The notes under the pieces are model-generated. The model was not told the origin of the DNA. It saw only the letters and a list, made by a program, of their open reading frames with translations, and did not search any database. A DNA stretch of 64,000 bases from Rhodocollybia butyracea (Eukaryota; Basidiomycota; Agaricomycetes; Agaricales; Omphalotaceae): the NCBI GenBank assembly GCA_015501585.1, contig JADNRY010000014.1:124001-188000 (forward strand), written 5' to 3'. Both the position numbers and the translations under genes were made by a program. Each line of letters starts with the position of its first letter. Position 1 is the stretch's first letter. Shown piece after piece: positions 1-10,280 of the stretch.

Positions 1-983
1 TAAGAGTCATGTAATTACCGCAGCTATACCCTCTGGATTCAACCGAACATCTTCATTCTTCTCCCATTCTGGGTCATTTCGACGGGAGCGAGAGAGTGGG
101 GTACTTATACCTGGATACATAACATTCAATTCAAAATGTCGCAGACCATCAAACCACATAGCGAACCTCCGTCAATAACAGCCTGCAAAAAATTCATCGT
201 AAGGACTTGGCGTATTCGCAGATGAGAGAGAGAAATCTCACATGCGCGACATGGATATTTTGCTTCCCAAATTCCTTTGCCAAACTTTGGCTCAACGCCC
301 TCATCGCGAACTTCCCTGCTGCGAATGCACTGGTGGTCGTATTACCTCTGATGCTGGCTGTTGCTCCTGTGAATATCAATATCCCGCGTTTTCCAGTCGT
401 CTGATCGATCTCGTTCTTGGTAAAGTCAGTGATGACTTCATGAGCAAATGCAAAGGCGCCTTCGACATGGACTTCGGTGGAGCCTTTGACTTCCTCTGGA
501 GTAATGCTGAGGAAATCCCGCCACACGCCATATGCGGAATTATAGATTGCAGCGCGGAGATTGTACTCGGGTGAGGGGTAACGAGTGCGAATGGATTTGA
601 AGGCGGTTTGGATCGAGCTATATTCGTATGAGGGGATGGCAAATGAGGCAACCTGATGTGGTCGGTGAGCACTAGAGAGCAGAGAGTATGTACCATCGCG
701 ACGTACTTCAGCGCCAGAGGCCTTTAACTCGTCCTCCAATGACTTGAGGCCACTGGCTCCGCGCGCGATAAGCGCGACACTGTAACCTTCCTTCGCAAAC
801 GCACGACTACATGAAGTTCAGCGAGGTGGATACCAATAGGAAATCAGTATGACGTACGCAGAAGCTCCTCCGGTACCTTGCCCTGCACCAATACCTAGAA
901 TGTTATAAATGCGTAAGATTTTATCGGATAAAGCGCGCAAAAGACTTGCCAGCGATAACGACAACAGGTTTAAAAGATGGCAT
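1..983 (-). CDS. Short-chain dehydrogenase/reductase (SDR), 3' end beyond the window
   Basis: NAD(P)-dependent oxidoreductase of the SDR superfamily; the substrate cannot be read from sequence. The start ATG is at 981-983. The first residues (MPSFKPVVVIAG) run into the cofactor-binding glycine motif GIGAGQGTGGASA, followed by ARAFAKEGYSVALIAR, a typical Rossmann beta-alpha-beta start. Later come ILIFTGATAS and a C-terminal SLAKEFGKQNIHVAH segment; in this divergent family the usual YxxxK is replaced by FAAGK. Exon 1 ends in a GC-type donor (gcaagt); the other introns are GT-AG. The last segment in the window reads RLNPEGIAA and ends at an apparent donor, so the final exon lies left of base 1. 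A decayed relative follows at 1320-2140. SDR membership is secure, the precise role unknown. Confidence 0.85.
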
Positions 984-1319
984 AGCTGTCGAAGGGTAAA
1001 TGAGTTGTCGTGTGTAAGAACTGTTCAGATTTTAAACTAAGTGAATTCGGTCAAGTGACGCAATTTCTCAGCTTGCGTTGTAATCATACTATCTTGCGTT
1101 GTAATCAGCATCTTGCTAAGCACTCGCCAGTCAAGTACAAGTACAAGTACGGTATCAGTAATGGATCCCGAGGTATTACAGAGCCATGTCACAAAAGTTG
1201 CAATGATTTGACTAGCGATTGCAAACCGATACATGATTACCAACTCTCATTTGCAGGACGTTCTGTGATTCAACTAGTGCGTTTTGTGCGAGTCCGAAGC
1301 TGGGTAGGTAATCACGATC
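984..1319. other. Spacer between SDR gene and SDR pseudogene
   Basis: Short noncoding stretch holding the presumed promoter of the SDR gene to its left. It contains a small ACAAGT direct repeat near 1133-1150. No gene or RNA recognised. Confidence 0.4.
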
Positions 1320-2140
1320 CAACTCCCAAGTCCAGGCCAACCGCTCCTGCTTGACAAGGTTCAGATATGGCTGAACATCTTCAGCAGTCAGATAGTGCCA
1401 ATCTTTTTCTATCTCACCTTGGCAATACTTTTGGGCTTCAAACCGAGTTATTCTGAATCGTCCCGCTGGATTCCTGGACCATCTCTTTCGATTCCTACAA
1501 GGATCTTCGCGTCAGAAGGAGATAAGGGTAGAGACACTCATCAGGTACGCGCATGTGCAATCTGTGTTGAACTCGGCAATATTCTCGAACGACAATCGTC
1601 AAAGCTTACACGAATCCCATCCTTTCCAAATTCCTTGGCCAAACTTTGGCTCGATGCTCCGTTAGCAGACTTTGCCTCAGATGCCCTCACAAACGTAACG
1701 TATCGTGCCTGTAAAGATTAGGATGCCCTTCCTTCCCGTCTCCAAGTCAACTGAATTACTTTGGAATTGCAGTCAACATTCTCGGGAAAACACGAACGCT
1801 TCCGCGGTGTTGAGGATGAGAGATTGATTTACTTCTTCTGGCGTTGTCGAGAGAAAGGGTTTTAAGACAGCAAAGCTAAATTGCTGCTCCGATTCCACCT
1901 CCTGCTTCAGAAGGCCATATGGTATCCATAGCATCTTTGAAATCTTTGAAGTCTATATGGCTTGGCAGAAAATGGCGCGACCTGTACACGTCAGTGAAGC
2001 ATTACAAAAAAGTAAACGAATTCTCACTTGCCTCTACTCCAGAGTGCGAAGATCCTGCGCAGTCCTCATGAGCATACTTTCCTCCAGATACGAGCGCGAT
2101 ATTATATCCAGATTTTGTGAATAATTGGCTGAAATTCAAC
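1320..2140 (-). pseudogene. Decayed second copy of the SDR gene
   Basis: Minus-strand remains of a gene related to the SDR at 1-983. Matching blocks in order are: FTKSGYNIALVSGG near 2065-2140, equivalent to FAKEGYSVALIARG; LKPFLSTTPEEV near 1835-1870, equivalent to WRDFLSITPEEV; ETGRKGILIFTG near 1705-1745; SQSLAKEFGKDGIRVS near 1600-1650; and a C-terminal-like ERLAWTWELDRDYLP near 1300-1350. Between them the frame is broken by an in-frame stop after FVFSREC and by a deletion plus frameshift straight after ILIFTG, which removes about 25 residues. The exon carrying the glycine-rich cofactor motif is missing. I infer a dead duplicate that arose locally. Confidence 0.8.
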
Positions 2141-2515
2141 GAATGAGTAGGAAGGGTATGATGAGTTTCATGATTGGGTAGTTACTAGACGAAAGTGCTC
2201 AAGCGCTCATACACGTGGGAGCGCTTATCACATTTATCGTCTAACAAATCTAGTAACAACTCATTTCGATTCAAGATCGTTACAGGATCGTTCTCAAGGT
2301 GAGTTGTGACGTTATTATATACTGTGGACCCCTCTGAACTTTGAATTTGGCTTGCGAAGAGCTCTAGGTACATCTTTCTCTCGTTGTTTTCTCCTGTTTC
2401 TGATTTAAAAAAGTGAACTTGCCACCAACTTGCCACAGACATCCATAAATGATTACTACCTTCGTAGTGTCTATCAATATTCTTCGCCTTCAGCAACCAT
2501 CATCGTTCATCCAGG
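2141..2515. other. Upstream region of the kinase gene
   Basis: About 375 bp between the SDR pseudogene and the kinase start. An open frame of 103 codons lies on the minus strand (2185-2496), but it shows no recognised domain and no splice support, so it is not called as a gene. Probably 5' untranslated and promoter sequence for the kinase. Confidence 0.35.
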
Positions 2516-3908
2516 ATGGAAAATAATTCTGATACTGGTTCTTTCGAAGGCTTTACTCATATCAGCTTTATCGCAGAAGGTGGCTACGGTGAGTTAATTC
2601 CTTCAGTGTGACAAGTTAAGTAATGGACGATATACAGGTGTAGTGGAAAAATATCTGAGTCCAACTGGCGAATTCGTCGCAGTAAAGAGTGAACGTGCTC
2701 TTTCTCGAATTACTCGTTCAATGCTCGAATACGAATACAAACTCTATCAGGTCTTCAAAGGGCATCCTTGCATCCCGCGTGTATATGCATATGATACAGA
2801 GACGTTATATGGTCCTCAATTCCGCGTCATGGTCATGGAACTTTTGGGCCCAACGGTTGGAAACCGTTTTCGTCAATCTAGAGACGAATTCAGCGTTGAA
2901 AGGGTGGCCAGAGTGGGTCTCGGAATGGTGTGTCCTCCAGTCATCAAGTAAGAGCTTTACTGATCGTGTCTCTAGCTTACCGCAGTGGAATACATACACT
3001 CCAAGGGCTTCATTCACCGGGATTTGAAGGTAAATGTCGCTTTTGTTTTCAGTATATTCATGATATTTTTTGTTGAACTGCGATCCAGCCGGAAAACTTT
3101 CTCTTTGGACGAGACGATCAACCCAACCGCGACACTGTACACATAATAGACTTTGGCCTTGCACGCAGATACCGAGACCGTGATACCAACGTGCATTTTG
3201 CACCTGCTAAAGGTACTGTCATGGGAACACTCATATATTCTAGTCCGGGCGCGCATCTCGGGCAAGGTATGCATACCATATCGTACTGTCATGAGCTCAT
3301 ACCCTTACAGCCCTATCCCGACGTGATGATCTCCAAGCGCTGTCGTATATATTAGTTCGACTATTTCGTGGTTCCCTTCCTTGGAAAAATTGTCAGGGGG
3401 CACTGAGAAACATCGCAGCAAGCGCATTGAACAGAAAAAACGTTCATGGACAACAGCAAGATTGTGTCAGGGGTTACCTCAAGAGGTTGAGCGTTTTATG
3501 TCCTACTGCTTTTCTCTCGAGTGGAGCCAAGATCCGGACTATGATTTCCTGCGGAGCCAGCTATCTGCTATCGCCGGGTCCGATACGACCTATAACTGGA
3601 GCGAAGAAAGTAAGGAGTGTTATATGACCTTTAACTGGCTCTGGGGCGAAGAAGATGAAGCGGAAACAGAAGAAACCAAACCAGTCTCTCTCTCGTCGAA
3701 AGAAGCTCACGATTCGACGGATCATCCCTCAGTCCGGCAAGGTGATTTGATCTTCGCGCGTGTTCTGTGCAAAGAAACCTTGGAATACGAACCCAAAATT
3801 CGAAACCCAGACCCAAGCTACTATCATCGTACCGGTGACACCGAGGAATTTCCCTTTCGCCAGCCATTGTGCGCAGCGTCGCTTGCTCTGGTGATCACCT
3901 CAAGTTAA
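2516..3908 (+). CDS. CK1-like protein kinase, frame broken near 3395
   Basis: Serine/threonine kinase of the casein-kinase-1 type expanded in mushroom fungi. The start is ATG 2516. Introns are 2589-2637, 2928-2975, 3030-3088 and 3267-3310. Visible kinase elements in order are: a short Gly-loop (IAEGGYGVV), the ATP lysine in EFVAVKSE, the catalytic loop FIHRDLKPENFLF, the metal-binding DFG in HIIDFGLARRYRD, then GTVMGTLIYSS, the CK1-type SRRDDLQALSYILV and RGSLPW. After RGSLPWKNCQ the frame slips. The continuation (GGTEKHRSKR, then QGLPQEVERFMSYCFSLEW) lies one frame away, and a sixth G in the GGGGG run at 3395-3399 would join them. So the locus is either a recent pseudogene or carries a homopolymer sequencing error. 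The catalytic residues are intact. C-terminal limit uncertain. Confidence 0.75.
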
Positions 3909-4563
3909 GCCTGTACCCACTGACTCGACGTACCGACAAACTAGAGGGTATTGCAAGTGAACGTAAGGCGTGCTTCCAACCGTTCCCCTCAATATGCAAT
4001 ATAGACACTAGTGATCTCTTTGTCTACGATATTCTTCCACATCGCGTTTTTCTTACTCAAGTGAGTGTGTTTTTGATCACTACACTGTTTTGAGTTGAAC
4101 ATGCCCAATCCTACAGAAAACCGCAAGCATAACTTCCTTTCGATATAACCTTCCAGATCCAATCCTCTCAGAGATAGAACAGCAAATCAATGCCGCAAAA
4201 TTACCGCACGACAGAAAAGTATACGAGTCGGATGACAATGAGACAAGCACGCTTGTGAAGAATCTTCCAAACGTTGAGTCGCGCCGCCAAGTTGTCCTGG
4301 AAATATCTCCATTTGAATCTCCTCCTGACGACGGCCCAGTGGTGTGGGATGGTTTCCTAGGATGGTCTGTGGACGTTGGAGTCGTAGAACAGAAATGGAA
4401 AGAAGAGAACGGAGAACTGTCAGAGTAAGTATTCGTACATTTGGTCAAGTTTTGGCCCGTAGCTCATGACTTATTTCGCAGTTTTTTGAATGATGTGACA
4501 ATGTCGGAATTGCGATGGACTGGACCGTTTCCCGATAACTTGCCGTTGTCCTGTGAGCTTTGA
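3909..4563 (+). CDS. Hypothetical exons downstream of the kinase
   Basis: Three coding-like blocks joined by good introns (4061-4116 and 4425-4481), ending at TGA 4561-4563. They read LTRRTDKLEGIASERK... to FLTQ, then KTASITSFRYNLPDP... with a strongly acidic middle, then FLNDVTMSELRWTGPFP. I recognise no domain. The first block begins in a frame different from the end of the kinase. The exons may be a C-terminal extension of the kinase after a second frame break, or a separate small gene whose start I cannot place. The clean splicing argues that they were once coding. Confidence 0.4.
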
Positions 4564-4990
4564 TGATTGAAAGCTCAGTAGTAACATTGGTCACTTTACT
4601 TGCGAGTCTCAAGTTTCTCAATTGTGGATATTCTCAAAACTCATCTCGTATTCGTATTTCAATTGGTATTCTATATTAAGAGACCTCTGCTTCAACGAGA
4701 GCACGGCAAAATACATGTGGATAGTCTGATACGGGAGGTACAATTAGATTCTTTTTTTTTTTTACACAATTCGTTATACGGACTGGTGAATTTCCCGTTT
4801 TCTTAGGAGTAAGATATCTAAACCTCTGAGTCAAAATTATGTTCTGACATTTGAGGGCTCGGAAAACCGAAGGATTCGGAGAAGCCGCCTGTATGTACTT
4901 AGATGGTATAGCGAAATGGACTCGTGTAGTTGATTTAGTCGTACATTTTTATTTTGATACTGACTCAGTAGCTTGAAGCTTCACCAACTT
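4564..4990. other. Intergenic, convergent 3' ends
   Basis: About 430 bp between the kinase-side exons and the agmatinase stop codon. A poly-T tract lies near 4750. No gene seen; it should hold the two 3' untranslated regions. Confidence 0.4.
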
Positions 4991-6783
4991 CTACTTCCAA
5001 AGTATCAAATCCTCCTCGCTGAATGGACCAACATGTGGTTTCGGAGGCTCATCCACGAGCATCATAGACAGAAAGTCGTGCACAATATCAGCAGCAGCAA
5101 TACCGGTGATATCAACTGCATCGTAAGCAGGGGCAACTTCGACGATATCGGCACCTCTGTATCAGTGTATATCAGTTTAAGTTAGTGTATAGCAGTGAGG
5201 TTCGATTGCTTGTTTGGTTGGAATAATGATTGAAGGAATGAAAGAATGAAGGAGGAAGACATACACGAAATTCAAACCTGATAGCCCTCGAAGAATACGC
5301 TTGACTTCGCGAGTTGTCCATCCGCCTATTTCGGGGGTACCAGCTATATCGAAGAGGGATTGGGTCAAAGTGTTGAGTGCTGAGCAATAGTGCTTTGGGG
5401 GTACTTACTAGCTGGTGCTTGACTTGGATCTTTTATGGTATCGTTAGCCTTCGAGTCCGAGTCTGTTGATAATCTCATGCCCACCTACGACGTCGATATC
5501 CAAGCTCATTGTAGAGTTGCGTCAGTACGTGACGCGCTACCGTAGTAGGGACAAGACACAGTTACCTCAAGTACACAGGTTTATCACCGATACGTTGACG
5601 AATCTTTTTAATGATGTTCTTGATCCCGTAGTCATCGATATCTTCAGCGCTGATCACTTGAAATCCTACAGTATCGTCATGTCCCAAGTCTTCGATACCC
5701 TATGCAATGATTCAATCTGGGCAGCTTGTGCATACGCGCAGTAGCTCACGTTCATCTTGCATCGAATCCCGCCATGTATACTGGTATTCGTTAGCAGTCC
5801 TTCTTCAGCTGCAATTGCGAAGAACGATCCGTGGTTTATACGTTCTTGAGGAGTGCTTCCTGGTAGAGGAGCCCAAGTGTCCAGATGAGCGTCAAAGTGG
5901 ATAACCTGTCCTAATTCAAGTTACTATTCCTCAAAAAAAGAATAGGGAATGACTCAACCGAAACGGGCCCGTACACCTTATGCAATGCCCTTAGGATAGG
6001 AAGGACCTGTGAAATTGTTTAGAAGCGATTCTGCTCGGAGAACGGATCTCACGATAGTATGATCTCCTCCCAGGGTGACAATTCTAGGGTGTTCTTTCCC
6101 ATCAAGGGCAAAAGCACGAGTTCTCTCCTTGTAAATCTCTGAAGTCCCTCCATACACCGGGCGCGAAAGCAACGTTAAGTATGCAGCCTCCATCTGGCCA
6201 ATCGCTTTGGCATTGTCAAATGGTGAGATTGGGACCTAGCGCATGAACGCGTGAATGCGCAAAGGTTGAGTCGTGAGCTTTGAATGTACACACATCGCCG
6301 CAGTCCAAAAAACTCGCGCCGAAATCCGATGGACTGCTTCCCCATGCGAGTGAATAGCCTATTCCGACACCAAGTGGCTGTCTTCGGGATCCAGCACGAA
6401 TGGCATAAGGTCCAAACCGTGCACCTGACCAGCAAGGACAGATAAAGAGACATATAATATTAATTAACATCATGGTGAAGCTGATAGTGATACATACCAG
6501 GTCTATAACTAGTAGTAGTGTCAAAAGGAAAACCAACAATTCCGATATCGAAAGGTGTACTAGCATCTTCGAGACATTTTCTGTAGTTGAAATGGGAAAA
6601 GCTCAAGGGTCCACTGTAGGTCATGTCGTTCTGTGGGCCGTATTTGCTGGTCCAGGGCTCCTTGGAGATGTCGGTTGGAACGTTTCCGGCTGTAAACGGC
6701 TGCTGTGGCGTTGAATATTCATGAGCGCGCGATACAAGGGAAGCGTAAAGAGTAACAAAAATAGTCCAAATGTATTTAAACAT
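4991..6783 (-). CDS. Agmatinase/arginase-family ureohydrolase with signal peptide
   Basis: Manganese ureohydrolase that releases urea from a guanidino substrate such as agmatine or guanidinobutyrate. The start ATG is at 6781-6783 and the stop at 4991-4993. The protein begins with a hydrophobic leader (MFKYIWTIFVTLYASLVSRA), so it is probably secreted or vacuolar. After it come FDIGIVGFPFDTTTSYRPG and ARFGPYAIRAGSRR. The metal ligands are all present: GGDHTIV, HFDAHLDTWAP, and LDIDVVDPSQAPATGTPE assembled over three exons. Then GGWTTREVKRILRGL and GADIVEVAPAYDAVD follow, ending at EDLILWK. About eight short introns, including one inside DIDVV/DPSQ. It is divergent from SSP1 and is the left part of a 4.5-kb tandem duplication; the second copy (10281-11681) is broken. 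The catalytic class is secure, the substrate not. Confidence 0.88.
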
Positions 6784-7344
6784 CGTGGATGTAACGATCT
6801 GAGAGATAAATAATAAGCGCTCACGCTCGTTCATGTGCAATAGGCGCCACACTCCAGTGCTCCGCCGCCTCGTAAACACGCTCCGAAGCTTGCACTAGGG
6901 TCTGAGACCTCGCCGGAAGCTAGGAAGGCCCGAGGGCTTGTATTGGGACAACATCCAGCTTATACAAATCCCTCTTACTCTGATACTTTAACGGTCAGAT
7001 ATTGGAGGCGGTCAGCGAGTTCAAGAAGTTCAAGACAGCTTTGAAATTCAAGTCACGTATCGTTTCAGTCCCAGAAGGTCAGGGAAGGTCCCGGACTCCA
7101 GAAGACTCCCCGCGTATATCACTATCACTAGGTGACATTGCACCAGAGCTGCAACAACTAGAATTTGCAACGAGTTGCAAAAAGTGCTCACCGCTTAAGT
7201 GACTCGTGAGCAGCTGTTGAACAGCCTTTAAACTCTTCTCCTCTTTCTTTCTTCTTCTTTCTCAGCGTGAAAGACTTGCTCTCTCCAGACTCTGGAGTCA
7301 GGATACGAGCCGATATAAGCAGATCTAGAGGTATGTCATTTTGA
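6784..7344. promoter_or_regulatory. Divergent promoter region, agmatinase (-) / SSP1 (+)
   Basis: Shared upstream region between the agmatinase start and the SSP1 core promoter, copied almost unchanged in unit 2 (11682-12248). It includes a pyrimidine-rich run (tcttctcctctttctttctt) near 7230-7260 that also precedes SSP2. No protein-coding exon recognised. Confidence 0.5.
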
Positions 7345-7370
7345 CCAATGATACTACAGGTGCTTATAAA
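7345..7370 (+). promoter_or_regulatory. SSP1 core promoter: CCAAT and TATAAA
   Basis: CCAAT at 7345-7349 and TATAAA at 7365-7370, about 115 bp before the SSP1 ATG. The stretch from the TATA box to the ATG (GTTCTGCTGGTTC, AGCTTGCTGGTCAAGC, CTCGAAA) is shared by nearly all SSP copies. Confidence 0.65.
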
Positions 7371-7479
7371 AAGCAACTCGTATATGCAGTAGTTCTGCTG
7401 GTTCATTCTCTCACTCGAATACAGCTTGCTGGTCAAGCCACATTCCTCGAAACAAATACTACTCGATAAATTCTCAAGA

Positions 7480-8411
7480 ATGCGCGCTGCTCTTCTCCTC
7501 TTTACCCTCATCGCTAGCTCCATGCTTGCTGTGTGTATACCAGTGCCAGGCAGGGAGGACCGCAAGCCAAAAATAGCTGGGAACAACAGACTTGGAACAC
7601 ATCATGGTGGGACCCAAAGACTTGGGCTACCGCCACCAAGGAAAGCCAGGGAGCCTAAGCCTGAGTTGCCCATGTTTCGGGGCGATCGTGTACGTGTTTA
7701 ATGGTTAAATTTCTACCTTATACCCACACCATCCTAGGTTGTGACCTTCATTAACTTGGACAAAAGAGGCCCCAGCTGTGGAACCGAGCTAACTGTCTTT
7801 CAAAAGAGCTCGCCGAGTGGCATAAATCGCAGCCGCGAACTCACCATGGCGATAAATGATGCCATGGGCTCGGAGGCTTTTTCTATGACCTACAAAGGTT
7901 TACTTATGCCTGAAGGCCCTCGGAAACGGCTTTTTTTTAAGATGACCGGACCAGGCTGTGATCTAGAATGTTTTGGGTGGATAGCAAAGGGTCGTGAGTA
8001 CATCTGGTTTTTCTTGCGTTCCTCATTTATGTTTTGCTAGCTCCATTTGAATGGAAGGACAAGGCTCGTACATCTGCGGGAGTGGCTAAAGGCGGGGATT
8101 TTAAGACGTGGTATGTTGGCATCAGCCTCGGGGGCAGCCAAAAGGGCCCATTTAAGGAGCCTCCAAGCGGTAATGCTCTCCTGTGGAAAAGGCTAAAAGC
8201 ATGGGAGATCATTCGGGATGAAGCTAAGTTGATAATCAATCATCTGAGTGGGGGCGAAGTTGAGTTGATGTTCAATAAGCCGGGGCCAGTCCAGCCTGCT
8301 TATCACGGGTCTCCATTCAATCCTCAACTTTTGCCTCCAGCTTCAATCCTTCCCCTTCCTCATCGACCTCGTCCATATCCTGCTCCTCCATATGTCCTGA
8401 CCCGGCCCTGA
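7480..8411 (+). CDS. SSP1: small secreted protein, unrecognised family
   Basis: Predicted 278-residue secreted protein. Introns are 7690-7737 and 7994-8040, and the three exons total 837 bp. Residues 1-22 form a signal peptide (MRAALLLFTLIASSM... to AVCIPVP). Residues 23-70 are a basic, proline-containing linker (GREDRKPK, PPPRKARE). Exon 2 opens with VVTFINLDKRG, with a possible Kex2-type KR. It has the family core LFFKMTGPGCDLECFGW, whose CxxxC holds the conserved cysteines. Exon 3 has TWYVGISLGGSQKGPFKEPP and a proline-rich tail. I do not know this domain; the size, signal peptide and clustering suggest an effector-like or cell-surface role, which is inference only. Twin of SSP2. Confidence 0.75.
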
Positions 8412-9560
8412 ACTAACTTACTTATGAGCGCTTGTTTCTACGTACAGTACCATTGGATAACCTAATGATTCATGCAACTCCAATGAAGTGATGAACCTTT
8501 CTTCATCGTTCGCGTCCTCGCCTTCCTTGCTGCCTCTCATGATATCGTCAACGAAACGGCCTCGAGCAACTCGATATTGAGACCAATCCTTATAGCGTTA
8601 TTTTAAGCTGATTATTCCATATCTTGTCTTTTGAGGGAGTACAGTGGTTGTCGAGGCTGTAGAGATCGAGATTTAGTGAGCATCCTATCTCTAATCGTTG
8701 CGCCGTTCATCTAACTTGTAGATACCCATGCAGCGTCACGCGTCATTGGCATGAGCGCAAAATTATCTGTCAATTTTGTTACCGTCTCCTACACCGACTC
8801 ACACTGCTCTACGCCCTCTAAAAAGGCGGAAAGTCTCTTCAGCCGCGCGCGTTGACCTTTTTCTTTTACAGGCTGCCAAAGCCTTTGCTTCTCTTACCTT
8901 CGACCCATCCCCGAAGAAACCCGCAATGAACAAGATGACAATGGACGACGAAAGCCGCCTGCTCCTCCAAAGACGGCACTCACAGTGACACGGTCGAAGA
9001 ATCCATCGCACCATCGCAAAGCACCTTATCCGAAGCAGAACTCGAAGCTCTACAAAAGAGTTTCGAGTACACGCCGTTCTTCCTACCTCCAATTAATCTC
9101 TCTCTTTCTCCCGCCGCCGTTTCGTCCTCTTCCCACAAGATATGCTACCCACACTATTCTCTTCAAAGTTTGTTCTTCCATTCCGGCTCACCTTCACACT
9201 AATAGAATTGGCAGATGTACAAAAAAGCTGAAGCTTGCTCTGGACCGCCCAAGAAATGGAAACATGCACGACTACGACTGGAACTCCATATTAACCACCA
9301 CCGGTCTCTTGATCTCCCGCACCTTTGTCTTCTCCACTGCCTCTGACTGTATACGACGTATCGTCAATCATCAATGAAAACTTTCGAATGATTCTCCAAC
9401 AAAGTCCAAGTCACTGCAGTGCGATGCTTTTATGGACTCCAAGCTTGATGCATGGGAGAACATCCATTCTGAGATGTTCTTCTTATTGATACTCACATCA
9501 AGCACCCGGTCGAGAGCAGCTACCTCTTTGATATGACTGAGACCGTCCTGGCGGAGTGGC
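8412..9560 (+). pseudogene. Downstream stretch with a degraded coding fragment
   Basis: Region 3' of SSP1, repeated after SSP2. Near 8815-9080 a plus-strand coding-like fragment can be followed across frames: PLKRRKVSSAARVD, QAAKAFASLTFDPSPKKP, then SDTVEESIAPSQSTLSEAELEALQ. Each piece is in a different frame in both copies, so I read it as a remnant of an unknown gene. The remainder shows no feature. Confidence 0.4.
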
Positions 9561-9785
9561 CATTGAGGTGGATTAGAGATGAGGCCTCGGAGTCAGTCTT
9601 TGGCGAATGGCTTCGTTAAAGGTATCTTCTTTTCTGCGCCTTTTGTCTCGATATTTTGAATGAAGACGCATGAGCTTGATACCGTTTTTGAGCTGATTAC
9701 ATAGGACGAGGGGATACATACCGGTTTTGCTGTTAGCCATAGGTGGGGCTGGGGTGAACCATTCCGGCGCGCGGTATGACACAAG
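9561..9785 (-). pseudogene. Broken exon of an unknown gene, unit 1
   Basis: Minus-strand counterpart of the open exon at 14368-14655. It starts APEWFTPAPPMANSKTG and then loses frame through a small deletion (the twin has an extra ccatcccg at this point). The later words IFIQNIETKGAEKKIPLTKP sit in another frame. Function unknown. Confidence 0.45.
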
Positions 9786-9940
9786 TGTTGAGGACCTGCG
9801 GTCCCTGATGGTTGATTGGTGTTCCTTGTTTGTTTAGTGTCAAGAAAGACTTTTATTGATCATTTCGACATACATTCTTCTGGTATTCGCCCTCTCAAAC
9901 CATGCATACATACACACAGATGTTGCGTGATCTTGTTATT

Positions 9941-10280
9941 TCTCACTTGTTATATCAATTTATAGCCAATGTTTGTTCCACGTTCAACATTGATAATAGT
10001 AAAGCCCAAGCATTGTCTTTGGCGAGATGCCCAGCTGTCTCGGGAACCTGCAGGTTCGGAGTACATCCATATTTTGATGAGGCGTAAGAGAGCGAGACGA
10101 GGTATTAAGATTTTCAGGGTCTCAAGCAACACTGGTCCTCGCGCGGATCGTTTTCAGCCTGAGCAGCAAGAGAGTACCCCCATGTGGTAAGTACTGGTAA
10201 GTATCACTGGGTAACAGTGGGTAACGTTCTGTAACATTACATCAGAGCAACACAGGTTTGCAAAAAGTGCTCATTCCGCT
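9941..10280. other. Linker between the two tandem units
   Basis: Sequence unique to the junction of the duplicated units. It has no recognisable gene. It ends abruptly where the copied agmatinase sequence starts (about 10281). Confidence 0.45.

Larger units (their letters stand above)
5384..9940. repeat. Tandem segmental duplication, unit 1
   Basis: This segment is repeated at 10281-14790 with an offset of 4897 bp over the agmatinase half, rising to 4904 bp by the SSP gene. It carries most of the agmatinase gene, the bidirectional promoter, SSP1 and the downstream fragments. Identity is very high over the agmatinase half and lower downstream, where small indels accumulate. The left breakpoint lies at caatagtgctttgggg (about 5384). 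The unit therefore excludes the last two agmatinase exons. Confidence 0.9.

Noticed and set aside
2185..2496. 103-codon minus-strand open frame
   Set aside because: No recognisable domain, no splice partners, and it overlaps the expected kinase promoter.
6175..6566. Overlapping minus-strand open frames inside the agmatinase gene (cysteine-rich and hydrophobic)
   Set aside because: They arise from reading introns or the wrong frame of agmatinase exons; the spliced frame carries the family motifs.
7331..7360. Possible 5' UTR intron (ag/gtatgt ... ctacag/g) in front of SSP1 and other copies
   Set aside because: At about 30 bp it is too short for an intron here; the conserved bases are better explained by the CCAAT and TATA promoter elements.
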